From NCBI GenBank assembly GCA_014843695.1, contig CM026391.1:38377515-38441514 (forward strand): DNA of 64,000 nt, written 5' to 3'. Every line of letters starts with the position of its first letter. Position 1 is the first letter of the stretch. The position numbers were made by a program, and so were the translations under genes. Below, piece by piece: positions 28,860-43,489 of the stretch. The DNA comes from Archivesica marissinica. Its lineage: Eukaryota > Mollusca > Bivalvia > Venerida > Vesicomyidae. The notes below the pieces were generated by a model. That model saw only the letters and a list, made by a program, of their open reading frames with translations, did not search any database and had not been told where the DNA came from.

Positions 28860-31800
28860 CTGCCGATGCATGTTATTGGTTGGGTGATACCTGTCCATGT
28901 ATGATTGGGTGCTCTTCGCCCATGCATGTTATTGGTTGGTGATACCTGTCCGTGTATGATTGGGGCTCTCTGCCCATGCATTTTATTGGTTGGATGATAC
29001 CTGTCCGTGTATGATTGAGTGCTCTCTGCCCATGCATGTTATTGGTTGGTGATACCTGTCCTTGTATAATTGGGTGCTCTCTGCCGATGCATGTTATTGG
29101 TTGGGTGATACCTGTCCGTGTATGATTGGGTGCTCTTCGCCCATGCATGTTATTGGTTGGTGATACCTGTCCTTGTATGATTGGGTGCTCGCTGCCCATG
29201 CATGTTATTGGCTGGATGATGCCTATCCTTGTATGAGTGGGTACTCTCTGTCCATGCATGTTATTGGTTGGATGATACCTCTCCTTGTATGATTGGTTGC
29301 TCTCTGTCCATGCATGTTATTGGTTGGATGATACCTGTCCTTGTATGAGTGGGTGCTCTCTGTCCATGCATGTTAATGTTGGATGATATCTGTCCTTGTA
29401 TGATTGGGTGCTCGCTGCCCATGCATGTTATTGGTTGGATGATACCTGTCCTTGTATGATTGGGTGCTCTCTGTCCATGCATGTTATTGGTTGGATGATA
29501 CCTGTCCTTGTATGAGTGGGTGCTCTCTGTCCATGCATGTTATTGTTGGATAATATCTGTCCTTGTATTATTGGGTGCTCGCTGCCCATGCATGTTATTG
29601 GTTAGATGATACCTGTCCTTGTATAATTGGGTGCTTTTTGTTCATGCATATTTTTGGTTGGATGATACCTGTCCTTGTATGATTGGGTGCTCGCTGTCCA
29701 GGCATGTTATTGGTTGGATGATACATGTCCTTGTATGATTGGGTGCTCTCTGTCCATGCATGTTATTGGTTGGATGATACCTGTCCGTGTATGATTGGGT
29801 GTTCTCTGTCCATGCATGTTATTGGTTGGATGATGCCTGTCCTTGTATGAGTGTGTACTTTCTGTCCATGCATGTTATTGGTTGGATGATACCTGTCCTT
29901 GTATGATTGGGTGCTCACTGCCGATGCATGTTATTGGTTGGGTGATACCTGTCCTTGTATGATTGGGTGCTCTTCGCCCATGCATGTTATTGGTTGGTGA
30001 TTCCTGTCCGTGTATGATTGGGGCTCTCTGCCCATGCATGTTATTGGTTGGATGATACCTGTCCGTGTATGATTGAGTGCTCGCTGCCCATGCATGTTAT
30101 TGGTTGCTGATACCTGTCCTTGTATAATTGGGTGCTCTCTGCCCATGCATGTTATTGGTTGGGTGATACCTCTCCGTGTATGATTGGGTGCTCTTCGCCC
30201 ATGCATGTTATTGGTTGGTGACACCTGTCCTTGAATGATTGGGTGCTCGCTGCCCATGCATGTTATTGGTTGGATGTTACCTGTCCATGTATGATTGGGT
30301 GCTCTCTGTCCATGCATGTTATTGGTTGGATGATACCTCTCCTTGTATGATTGGGTTCTCTCTGTCCTTGCATGATATTGGTTGGATGATACCTGTCCTT
30401 GTATGATTGGGTGCTCTCTGTCCATGCATGTTATTGGTTGGATGATGTCTGTCCTTGTATGAGTGGGTGCTCTCTGTCCATGCATGTTATTGGTTGGATG
30501 ATACATGTCATTCTATGATTGGGTGCTCTCTGTCCATGCATGTTATTGGTTGGATGATACATGTCCTTGTATGAGTCGGTGCTCTCTGTCCATGCATGTT
30601 AATGTTGGATGATATCTGTCCTTGTATTATTGGGTGCTCGATGCCCATGCATGTTATTGGTTGGATGATACCTGTCCTTGTATGATTGGGTGCTCTCTTT
30701 CCATGCATGTTACTGGTTGGATGATACCTGTCCTTGTATGATTGGGTGCTCTCTTTCCATGCATGTTACTGGTTGGATGATACCTGTCCTTGTATGAGTG
30801 GGTGCTCGCTGCCCATGCATGTTATTGGTTAGATGATTCTTGTCCTAGTATAATTGGGTGATCTCTGTCCATGCATATTTTTGGTTGGATGATACCTGTC
30901 CTTGTATGATTGGGTGCTCGCTGTCCATGCATGTTATTGGTTGGATGATACATGTCCATGTATGATTGGGTGCTCTCTGTCCATGCATGTTATTGGTTGG
31001 ATGATGCCTGTCCTTGTATGAGTGGGTACTTTCTGTCCATGCATGTTATTGGTTGGATGATACCTGTCCTTGTATGATTGGGTGCTCACTGCCTATGCAT
31101 GTTATTGGTTGGACGATACCTGTCCTTGTATGATTGGGTGCTCACTGCCCATGCATTTTATTGGTTGGATGATACCTGTCCTTGTATGATTGGGTGCTCT
31201 CTGTCCATGCATGTTATTGGTTGGATGATACCTGTCCTTGTATGATTGAGTGCTCTCTTTCCATGCATGTTATTGGTTGGATGATACCTGTCCGAGTATG
31301 ATTGGGTGCTCTCTGTCCATGCATGTTATTGGTTGGATTATACCTGTACTTGTATGAGTGTGTGCTCTCTGTCCATGCATATTATTGGTTGGATGATACT
31401 TGTCCTTGTATGATTGGGTGCTCGCTGCCTATGCATGTTATTGGTTGGATGATACCTGTCCTAGGATGATTGGGTGCTCTCTGTCCGTGCATGGTTTTGG
31501 TTGGTTAATACCTCTCCTTGTATGAGTGGGTGCTCTCTATCCATGCAAGTTATTGTTTGGATGATACCTCTCCTTTTATGATTGGGTGCTCTCTGCCCAT
31601 GCATGTTATTGGTTGGATGATACCTGTCCGTGTATGATTGGGTGCTCTCTGTCCATGCATGTTATTGGTTGGATGATACCTGTCCGTGTATGATTGTGTG
31701 CTCGCTGTCCATGCATGTTATTGGTTGGATGATACCTGTCCGTGTATGATTGTGTGCTCTCTGTCCTTTCATGTTATTGGTTGGATCATACCTGTCCGTG

Positions 31801-34800
31801 TATGAGTGGGTGCTCTCTGTCCATACATGTTATTGGTTGGTGATACATGTCCGTGTATGATTGGGTGCTCTCTGTCCATGCATGTTATTGGTTGGATGAT
31901 ACCTGTCCTTGTATGATTGGGTGCTCGCTGCCCATGCATGTTATTGGTTGGATGATACCTGTCCTTGTATGATTGGGTGCTCTCTGTCCATGCATGTTAT
32001 TGGGTGTATGATGCCAATCCTTGTATGAGTGGGTACTCTCTGTCCATGCATGTTATTGGTTGGATGATACCTCTCCTTGTATGATTGGGTGCTCTCTGTC
32101 CATGCATGTTATTGGTTGGATGATACCTGTCCTTGTATGAGTCGGTGCTCTCTGCCCATGCATGTTAATGTTGGATGATACCTGTCCTTGTATGAGTGGG
32201 TGCTCTCTGTCCATGCATGTTATTGTTGGATGATATCTGTCCTTGTATGATTGGGTGCTCGCTGCCCATGCATGTTATTGGTTAGATGATACCTGTCCTT
32301 GTATAATTGGGTGATCTCTGTCCATGCATATTTTTGGTTGGATGATACCTGTCCGTGTATGATTGGGTGCTCTCTACCCATGCATGTTGTTGGTTGGTGA
32401 TACCTGTCCTTGTATGATTGGGTGCTCTCTGCCGATGCAAGTTATTGGTTGGGTGATACCTGTCCATGTTTGATTGGGTGCTCTTCGCCCATGCATGTTA
32501 TTGGTTGGTGATACCTGTCCGTGTATGATTGGGTGCTCTCTGCCCATGCCTTTTAATGGTTTGATGATACCTGTCCGTGTATGATTGAGTGCTCTCTGCC
32601 GATGCATGTTATTGGTTGGGTGATACCTGTCCGTGTATGATTGGGTGCTCTTCGCCCATGCATGTTATTGGTTGGTGATACCTGTCCTTGTATGATTGGG
32701 TGCTCGCTGCCCATGCATGTTATTGGTTGGATGATACCTGTCCTTGTATGATTGGGTGCTCTCTGTCCATGCATGTTATTGGTTGGATGATGCCTATCCT
32801 TGTATGAGTGGGTACTCTCTGTCCATGCATGTTATTGGTTGGATGATACTTCTCCTTGTATGATTGGGTGCTCTCTGTCCATGCATGTTATTGGTTGGAT
32901 GATATCTCTCCTTGTATGAGTGGGTGCTCTCTGTCCATGTATGTTAATGTTGGGTGATATCTGTCCTTGTATGATTGGGTGCTCGCTGCCCATGCATGTT
33001 ATTGGTTGGATGATACCTGTCCTTGTATGAGTGGGTGCTCTCTGTCCAAGCATGTTATTGTTGGATAATATCTGTCCTTGTATTATTGGGTGCTCGCTGC
33101 CCATGCATATTTTTGGTTAGATGATACCTGTCCTTGTATAATTGGGTGCTTTTTGTCCATGCATATTTTCGGTTGGATGATACCTGTCCTTGTATGATTG
33201 GGTGCTCACTGTCCATACATGTTATTGGTTGGATGATACGTGTCCTTGTATGATTGGGTGCTCTCTGTCCATGCATGTTATTGGTTGGATGATACCTGTC
33301 CGTGTATGATTGGGTGTTCTCAGTCCATGCATGTTATTGGTTGGATGATGCATGTCCTTGTATGAGTGGGTACTTTCTGACCATGCATGTTATTGGTTGG
33401 ATGATACCTGTCCTTGTATGATTGGGTGCTCACTGCCGATGCATGTTATTGGTAGGGTGATACCTGTCCTTGTATGATTGGGTGCTCTTCGCCCATGCAT
33501 GTTATTGGTTGGTGATACATGTCCGTGTATGATTGGGGCTCTCTGCCCATGCATGTTATTGGTTGGATGATATATGTCCGTGTATGATTGAGTGCTCTCT
33601 ACCCATACATGTTATTGGTTGGTGATACCTGTCCTTGTATAATTGGGTGCTCTCTGCCGATGCATGTTATTGGTTGGGTGATACCTGTCCGTGTATGATT
33701 GGGTGCTCTTCGCCCATGCATGTTATTGGTTGGTGATACCTGTCCTTGTATGATTGGGTGCTCTCTGTCCAAGCATGTTATTGGTTGGATGATGCCTATC
33801 CTTGTATGAGTGGGTACTCTCTGTCCATGCATGTTATTGGTTGGATGATACCTCTCCTTGTATGATTGGGTGCTCTCTGTCCTTGCATGTTATTGGTTGG
33901 ATGATACCTGTCCTTGTATGAGTGGGTGCTCTCTGTCCATGCATGTTAGTGGTTGGATGATACCTGTCCTTGTATGAGTCGGTGCTCTCTGTCCATGCAT
34001 GTTAATGTTGGATGATATCTGTCCTTGTATTATTGGGTGCTCGCTGCCCATGCATGTTATTGGTTGGATGATACCTGTCCTTGTATGATTGGGTGCACTC
34101 TTTCCATGCATGTTATTGGTTGGATGATACCTGTCCTTGTATGAGTGTGTGCTCTCTGTCCATGCATGTTAATGTTGGATGATATCTGTCATTGTATGAT
34201 TGGGTGCTCGCTGCCCATGCATATTATTGGTTAGATGATACTTGTCCTTGTATAATTGGGTGATCTCTGTCCATGCATATTTTTGGTTTGATGATACCAG
34301 TCCTTGTATGATTGGGTGCTCGCTGTCCATGCATGTTATTGGTTGGATGATACATGTCCATGTATGATTGGGTGCTCTCTGTCCATGCATGTTATTGGTT
34401 GGATGATGCCTGTCCTTGTATGAGTGGGTACTTTCTGTCCATGCATGTTATTGGTTGGATGATACCTGTCCTTGTATGATTGGGTGCTCACTGCCCATGC
34501 ATGTTATTGGTTGGATGATACCTGTCCTTTTATGATTGGGTGCTCACTGCCCATGCATTTTATTGGTTGGATGATACATGTCCTTGTATGATTGGGTGCT
34601 CTCTGTCCATGCATGTTATTGGTTGGATGATACCTGTCCTTGTATGATTGAGTGCTCTCTTTCCATGCATGTTATTGGTTGGATGATACCTGTCCGTGTA
34701 TGATTGGGTGCTCTCTACCCATGCATGTTATTGGTTGGTGATACCTGTCCTTGTATGATTGGGTGCTCTCTGCCGATGCATGTTATTGGTTGGGTGATAC

Positions 34801-37800
34801 CTGTCCTTGTATGATTGGGTGCTCTTCGCCCATGCATGTTATTGGTTGGTGATACCTGTCCGTGTATGATTGGGGCTCTCTGCCCATGCATGTTATTGGT
34901 TGGATGATACCTGTCCGTGTATGATTGAGTGCTCTCTGCCCATGCATGTTATTGGTTGGTGATACCTGTCCTTGTATAATTGGGTGCTCTCTGCCGATGC
35001 ATGTTATTCGTTGGGTGATACCTGTCCGTGTATGATTGGGTGCTCTTCGCCCATGCATGTTATTGGTTGGTGATACCTGTCCTTGTATGATTGGGTGCTG
35101 GCTGCCCATGCATGTTATTGGTTGGATGATACCTGTCCTTGTATGATTGGGTGCTCTCGGTCCATGCATGTTATTGGTTGGATGATGCCTATCCTTGTAT
35201 GAGTGGGTACTCTCTGTCCATGCATGTTATTGGTTGGATGATACCTCTCCTTGTATGATTGGGTGCTCTCTGCCCATGCATGTTATTGGTTGGATGATAC
35301 CTGTCCGTGTATAATTGGGTACTCTCTGTCCATGCATGTTATTGGTTGTATGATACCTGTCCATGTATGATTGGGTGCTCGCTGTCCATGCATGTTATTG
35401 GTTGGATGATACCTGTCAGTGTATGATTGGGTGCTCTCTGTCCATGCATGTTATTGGTTGGATCATACCTGTCCGTGTATGAGTGGGTGCTATTTGTCCA
35501 TGCATGTTATTGGTTGGTGATACATGTCCATGTATGATTGGGTGCTCTCTGTCCATGCATGTTATTGGTTGGATGATACCTGTCCTTGTATGATTGGGTG
35601 CTCGCTGCCGATGCATGTTATTGGTTGGATGATACCTGTCCTTGTATGATTGGGTGCTCTCTGTCCATGCATGTTATTGGTTGGATTATGCCTATCCTTG
35701 TATGAGTGGGTACTCTCTGTCCATGCATGTTATTGGTTGGATGATACCTCTCCTTGTATGATTGGGTGCTCTTCGCCCATGCATGTTATTGGTTGGTGAT
35801 ACCTGTCCTTGTATGATTGGGTGCTCGCTGTCCATGCATGTTATTGGTTGGATGATACATGTCCTTGTATGATTGGGTGCTCTCTGTCCATGCATGTTAT
35901 TGGTTGGATGATACCTGTCCGTGTATGATTGGGTGTTCTCTGTCCATGCATGTTATTGGTTGGATGATGCCTGTCCTTGTATGAGTGGGTACTTTCTGTC
36001 CATGCATGTTATTGGTTGGATGATACCTGTCCTTGTATGATTGGGTGCTCACTGCCGATGCATGTTATTGGTTGGGTGATACCTGTCCTTGTATGATTGG
36101 GTGCTCTTCGCCCATGCATGTTATTGGTTGGTGATACCTGTCCGTGTATGATTGGGGCTCTCTGCCCATGCATGTTATTGGTTGGATGATACCTGTCCGT
36201 GTATGATTGAGTGCTCTCTGCCCATGCATGTTATTGGTTGGTGATACCTGTCCTTGTATAATTAGGTGCTCTCGGCCGATGCATGTTATTGGTTGGGTGA
36301 TACCTGTCCGTGTATGATTGGGTGCTCTTCGCCCATGCATGTTATTGGTTGGCGATACCTGTCCTTGTATGATTGGGTGCTCGCTGCCCATGCATGTTAT
36401 TGGTTGGATGTTACCTGTCCTTGTATGATTGGGTGCTCTCAGTCCAAGCATGTTATTGGTTGGATGATGCCTATCCTTGTATGAGTGGGTACTCTCTGTC
36501 CATGCATGTTATTGGTTGGATGATACCTTTCCTTGTATGATTGGGTGCTCTCTGTCCTTGCATGTTATTGGTTGGATGATACCTGTCCTTGTATGAGTGG
36601 GTGCTCTCTGTCCATGCATGTTATTGGATGGATGATACCTGTCCTTGTATGAGTCGGTGCTCTCTGTCCATGCATGTTAATGTTGGATGATATCTGTCCT
36701 TGTATTGTTGGGTGCTCGCTGCCCATGCATGTTATTGGTTGGATCTCTTTCCATGCATGTTATTGGTTGGATGATGCCTATCCTTGTATGAGTGGGTACT
36801 CTCTGTCCATGCATGTTATTGGTTGGATGATACCTCTCCTTGTATGATTGGGTGCTCTCTGTCCATGCATGTTATTGGTTGGATGATACCTGTCCTTGTA
36901 TGATTGGGTGCTCACTGCCCATGCATGTTATTGGTTGGATGATACCTGTCCTTGTATGATTGGGTGCTCGCTGCCCATGCATTTTATTGGTTGGATGATA
37001 CCTGTCCTTGTTTGATTGGGTGCTCTCTGTCCATGCATGTTATTGGTTGGATGATATCTGTCCTTGTATGATTGGGTGCTCTCTGTCCATGCAGGTTATT
37101 GGTTGGATGATGCCTATACTTGTATGAGTGGGTACTCTCTGTCCATGCATCTTATTGGTTGGATGATACCTCTCCTTGTATGATTGGGTGCTCTCTGTCC
37201 ATGCATGTTATTGGTTGGATGATACCTGTCCTTGTATGAGTGGGTGCTCTCTGTCCATGCATGTTAATGTTGGATGATATCTGTCCTTGTATTATTGGGT
37301 GCTCGCTGCCCATGCATGTTATTGGTTGGATGATACCTGTCCTTGTATGATTGGGTGCTCCCTTTCCATGCATGTTATTGGTTGGATGATACATGTCCTT
37401 GTATGAGTGGGTGCTCTCTGTCCATGCATGTTAATGTTGGATGATATCTGTCCTTGTATGATTGGGTGCTCGCTGCCCATGCATGTTATTGGTTAGATGA
37501 TACATGTCCTTGTATAATTGGGTGATCTCTGTCCATGCATATTTTTGGTTGGATGATACCTGTCCTTGTATGATTGGGTGCTCGCTGTCCATGCATGTTA
37601 TTGGTTGGATGATACATGTCCTTGTATGATTGGGTGCTCACTGCCCATGCATGTTATTGGTTGGATGATATATGTCCTTGTATGATTGGGTGCTCTCTGT
37701 CCATGCATGTTATTGATTTGATGATGCCTGTCCTTGTATGAGTGGGTACTTTCTGTCCATGTATGTTATTGGTTGGCTGATACCTGTCCTTGTATGATTG

Positions 37801-40800
37801 GGTGCTCACTGCCCATGCATGTTATTGGTTGGATGATGCCTGTCCTTGTATGTGTGGGTACTTTCTGTCCATGCATGATATTGGTTGGATGATACCTGTC
37901 CTTGTATGATTGGGTGCTCACTGCCCATGCATGTTATTGGTTGGATGATACCTGTCCTTGTATGAGTGGGTGCTCAATGCCCATGCATTTTATTGGTTGG
38001 ATGATACCTGTCCTTGTATGATTGGGTGCTCTCTGTCCATGCATGTTATTGATTGGATGATACCTGTCCTTGTATGATTGGGTGCTCTCTGTCCATGCAT
38101 TTTATTGGTTGGATGAAACCTGTCCTTGTATGATTGGGTGCTCTCTTTCCATTCATGTTATTGGTTGGATGATACCTGTCCATGTATGATTGGGTGCTCT
38201 CTACCCATGCATGTTATTGGTTGGTGATACCTGTCCTTGTATGATTGGGTGCTCTCTGCCGATGCATGTTATTGGTTGGGTGATACCTGTCCTTGTATGA
38301 TTGGGTGCTCTTCGCCGTGCATGTTATTGGTTGGTGATACCTGTCCGTGTATGATTTAGTGCTCTCTGCCCATGCATGTTATTGGTTGGTAATACCTGTC
38401 CTTGTATAATTGGGTGCTCTCTGCCGATGCATGTTATTGGTTGGGTGATACCTCTCCTTGTATGATTGGGTGCTCTCTGTCCATGCACGTTATTGGTTGG
38501 ATGATACCGGTCCTTGTATGATTGGGTGCTCTCTTTCCATGCATGCTATTGGTTGGATGATACATGTCATTGTATGAGTGGGTGCTCTCTGTCCATGCAT
38601 GTTAATGTTGGATGATATCTGTCCTTGTATGATTGGGTGCTCGCTGCCCATGCATGTTATTGGTTAGATGATACCTGTCCTTGTATAATTGGGTGATCTC
38701 TGTCCATGCATATTTTTGGTTTGATGATACCTGTCCTTGTATGATTGGGTGCTCGCTGTCCATGGATTTTATTGGTTGGATGATACATGTCCTTGTATGA
38801 TTGGGTGCTCTCTGTCCATGCATTAATTGGTTGGATGATACCTGTCCTTGTATGATTGGGTGCTCACTGCCCATGCATGTTATTGGTTGGATGATACCTG
38901 TCCTTGTATGATTGGGTGCTCACTGCCCATGTATTTTATTGGTTGGATGATACCTGTCCTTGTATGATAGGGTGCTCTCTGTCCATGCATGTTATTGGTT
39001 GGATGATACCTGTCCTTGTATGATTGAGTGCTCTCTTTCCATGCATGTTATTGGTTGGATGATACCTGTCCGTGTATGATTGGGTGCTCTCTACCCATGC
39101 ATGTTATTGGTTGGTGATAGCTGTCCTTGTATGATTGGGTGCTCTCTGCCGAAGCATGTTATTGGTTGGGTGATACCTGTCCTTGTATGATTGGGTGCTC
39201 TTCGCCCATGCATGTTATTGGTTGGATGATACAAGTCCGTGTATGATTGAGTGCTCTCTACCCATGCATGTTATTGGTTTGTGATACCTATCCTTGTATA
39301 ATTGGGTGCTCTCTGCCGATGCATGTTATTGGTTGGGTGATATCTGTCCGTGTATGATTGGGTGCTCTTCGCCCATGCATGTCATTGGTTGGTGATACCT
39401 GTCCTTGTATGATTGGGTGCTCGCTGCCCATGCATGTTATTGGTTGGATGATACCTGTCCTTGTATGATTGGGTGCTCTCTGTCCATGCATGTTATTGGT
39501 TGGATGATGCCTATCCTTGTATCAGTGGGTACTCTCTGTCCATGCATGTTATTGGTTGGATGATACCTCTCCTTGTATGATTGGGTGCTCTCTGTCCATG
39601 CATGTTATTGGTTGGATGATACCTGTCCTTGTATTATTGGGTGCTCACTTCCCATGCATGTTATTGGTTGGATGATACCTGTCCTTGTATGATTGGGTGC
39701 TCACTGCCCATGCATTTTATTGGTTGGATGATACCTGTCCTTGTAAGATAGGGTGCTCTCTGTCCATGCATGTTATTGGTTGGATGATACCTGTCCGTGT
39801 ATGATTGGGTGCTCTCTACCCATGCATGTTATTGGTTGGTGATAGCTGTCCTTGTATGATTGGGTGCTCTCTGCCGATGCATGTTATTGGTTGGGTGATA
39901 CCTGTCCTTGTATGATTGGGTGCTCTTCGCCCATGCATGTTATTGGTTGGTGATACCTGTAGGTGTATGATTGGGGCTCTCTGCCCATGCATGTTATTGG
40001 TTGGATGATACCTGTCCGTGTATGATTGAGTGCTCTCTGCCCATGCATGTTATTGGTTGGTGATACATGTCCTTGTATGATTGGGTGCTCTCTGCCGATG
40101 CATGTTATTGGTTGGGTGATACCTGTCCGCGTATGATTGGGTGCTCTTCGCCCATGCATGTTATTGGTTGGTGATACATGTGCTTGTATGATTGGGTGCT
40201 CTCTGTCCATGCATGTTATTGGTTGGATGATACCTGTCCTTGTATGATTGGGTGCTCTCTGTCCATGCATGTTATTGGTTGGATGATACCTGTCCTTGTA
40301 TGAGTGGGTGCTCTCTGTCCATGCATGTTAACGTTGGATGATATATGTCCTTGTATGATTGGGTGCTCGCTGTCCATGCATGTTATTGGTTGGATGATAC
40401 ATGTCCTTGTATGATTGGGTGCTCTCTGTCCATGCATGTTATTGGTTGGATGATGCCTGTCCTTGTATGAGTGGGTACTTTCTGTCAATGCATGTTATTG
40501 GTTGGATGATACCTGTCCTTGTATGATTGGGTGCTCACTGCCCATGCATGTTATTGGTTGGATAATACCTGTCCTTGTATGATTGGGTGCTCGCTGCCCA
40601 TGCATTTTATTGGTTGGATGATACCTGTCCTTGTATGATTGGGTGCTCTCTGTCAATGCATGTTATTGGTTGGATGATACCTGTCCTTGTATGATTGAGT
40701 GCTCTCTTTCCATGCATGTTATTGGTTGGATGATACCTGTCCGTTTATGATTGGGTGCTCTCTACCCATGCATGTTATTGGTTGGTGATACCTGTCCTTG

Positions 40801-43450
40801 TATGATTGGATGATGTCTGCCGATGCATGTTATTGGTTGGGTGATACCTGTCCTTGTATGATTGGGTGCTCTTCGCCCATGCATGTTATTGGTTGGTGAT
40901 ACTTGTCCGTGTATGATTGGGCTCTCTGCCCAAGCATGTTATTGGTTGGATGATACCTGTCCGTGTATGATTGAGTGCTCTCTGCCCATGCATGTTATTG
41001 GTTGGTGATACCTGTCCTTGTATGATTGGGTGCTCTCTGACGATGCATGTTATTGGTTGGGTGATACCTGTCCGTGTATGATTGGGTGCTCTTCGCCCAT
41101 GCATGTTATTGGTTGGTGACTCCTGTCCGTGTATGATTGGGGCTCTCTGCCCATGCATGTTATTGGTTGGATGATACCTGTGCTTGTATGATTGGGTGCT
41201 CTCTGTCCATGCATGTTATTGCTTGGTGATACCTGTCCGTGTATGATTGGGTGCTCTCTGTCCATGCATTTTATTGGTTGGATGATACCTGTCCTTGTAT
41301 GATTGTGTGCTCTCTGTCCATGCATGTTATTGGTTGGATGATACCTGTCCTTGTATGATTGGGTGCTCTCTGTCCATGCATGTTATTGGTTGGATGATAC
41401 CTGTACGTGTATGATTGGATGCTCTCTGCCCATGCATGTTATTGGTTTGTGATACCTGTCCTTGTATGATTGGGTGCTCTCTGTCCATGCATGTTAATGT
41501 TGGATGATATCTGTCCTTGTATGATTGGGTGCTCGCTGCCCATGCATGTTATTGGTTAGATGATACCTGTCCTTGTATAATTTGGTGCTCTCTGTCCATG
41601 CATATTTTTGGTTGGATGATACCTGTCCTTGTATGATTGGGTGTTCGCTGTCCATGCATGTTATTGGTTGGATGATGCCTGTCCATGTATGAGTGGATAC
41701 ATTCTGTCCATGCATGTTATTGGTTGGATGATACCTGTCTTTGTATGATTGGCTGCTTATTGCCCATGCATGTTATTGGTTGGATGATACCTGTCCTTGT
41801 ATGATTGGGTGCTCTCTGTCCATGCATGTTATTGGTTGGATGATACCTGTCCTTGTATGATTGGGTGCTCTCTGTCCATGCAGGTTATTGGTTGGATGAT
41901 GCCTATCCTTGTATGATTGGGTACTCTCTGTCCATGCATGTTATTGGTTGGATGATACCTATCCTTGTATGATTGGGTGCTCTCTGTCCATGCATGTTAT
42001 TGGTTGGATGATACCTGTCCTTGTATGAGTGGTTGCTCTCTGTCCATGCAGGTTAATGTTGGATATCTGTCCTTGTATTATTGGGTGCTCGCTGCCCATG
42101 CATGTTATTGGTTGGATGATACCTGTCCTTGTATGATTGGGTGCTCACTTTCCATGCATGTTATTGGTTGGATGATATCTGTCCTTGTATGAGTGGGTGC
42201 TCTCTGTCCATGCATGTTAATGTTGGATGATATCTGTCCTTGTATGATTGGGTGCTCGCTGCCCATGCATGTTATTGGTTAGATGATTCCGGTCCTTGCA
42301 TAATTGGGTGATCTCTGTCCATGCATATTTGTGGTTGGATGATACCTGTCCTTGTATGATTGGGTGCTCGCTATCCATGCATTTTATTTTTTGGATGATA
42401 CATGTCCTTGTATGATTGTGTGCTCTCTGTCCATGCATGTTATTGGTTGGATGATACATGTCCTTGTATGATTGGGTGCTCACTGCCCATGCATGTTATT
42501 GGTTGGATGATACCTGTCCTTGTATGATTGGGTGCTCACTGCCCATGCATTTTATTGGTTGGATGATACCTATCCTTGTATGATAGGGTGCTCTCTGTCC
42601 ATGCAAGTTATTGGTTGGATGATACCTCTCCTTGTATGATTGAGTGATCTCTTTCTATGCATGTTATTGGTTGGGTGATACCTGTCCTTGTATGATTGGG
42701 TGCTCTTCGCCCATGCATGTTATTGGTTGGTGATACCTGTCCGTGTATGATTGGGGATCTCTGCCCATGCATGTTATTGGTTGGACGATACCAGTCCGTG
42801 TATGGTTGAGTGCTCTCTACCCATGCATGTTATTGGTTGGTGATACCTATCCTTGTATAATTGGGTGCTCTCTGCCGATGCATGTTATTGGTTGGGTGAT
42901 ACCTGTCCGTGTATGATTGGGTGCTCTTCGCCCATGCATGTTATTGGTTGGTGATACCTGTCCTTGTATGATTGGGTGCTCGCTGCCCATGCATGTTATT
43001 GGTTGGATGATACCTGTCCTTGTATGATTGGGTGCTCTCTGTCCATGCATGTTATTGGTTGGATGATGCCTATCCTTGTATCAGTGGGTACTCTCTGTCC
43101 ATGCATGTTATTGGTTGGATGATACCTGTCCTTGTATGATTGGGTGCTCTCTGTCCATGCATGTTATTGGTTGGATGATACCTGTCCTTTTATGAGTGGG
43201 TGCTCTCTGTCCATGCATGTTAAAGTTGGATGATATCTGTCCTTGTATGATTGGGTGCTCGCTGCCCATGCATGTTATTAGTTGGATGATACCTGTCCTT
43301 GTATGATTGGGTGCTCTCTGCCGATGCATGTTATTGGTTGGGTGATACCTGTCCGTGTATGATTGGGTGCTCTTCGCCCATGCATGTTATTGGTTGGTGA
43401 TACCTGTCCGTGTATGATTGGGGCTCTCTGTCCATGCATGTTATTGCTTG
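28860..43450 (+). repeat. Mosaic domain built from a roughly 390-bp module
   Basis: From about 28.86 kb a new group of unit variants appears: GCTCTTCGCCC, CTGCCGATGCATG, GATTGGGGCTCTC and TTGGTTGGGTGATACC. They recur together as a module of about seven units. Good copies lie near 28873-29259, 29931-30300, 34783-35169, 36065-36451 and 39884-40270, with truncated ones near 32400, 33450, 38220, 39100, 40800 and 42660. The copies at 34783 and 36065 are 1282 bp apart. Module copies are separated by ordinary units and by an AATGTTGGATGATATC variant block, so this is a shuffled mosaic with no single strict period. Confidence 0.75.
40223..40278 (+). repeat. Reference 56-bp unit: a dimer of 31-bp and 25-bp halves
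   Basis: Representative unit. Taking the leader TTATTGG as the start of half A, half A is 31 bp (leader, then TTGGATGATACCTGTCC and TTGTATG). Half B is 25 bp (A, then TTGGGTGCTCTCTGTCC and ATGCATG). Aligned from TTGG onward the two halves agree at 18 of 24 positions (TTGG, TG, CTGTCC, TG and ATG are shared). Half B lacks about six bases of the leader. The unit is therefore an old duplication of a 31-bp monomer followed by a 6-bp deletion. The alignment is direct; the order of events is inferred and is supported by the 31-bp monomers at the right edge of the array. Confidence 0.9.
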
Positions 43451-43489
43451 TTGATACCTGTCCGTGTATGATTGGGTGCACTTTGTCCA

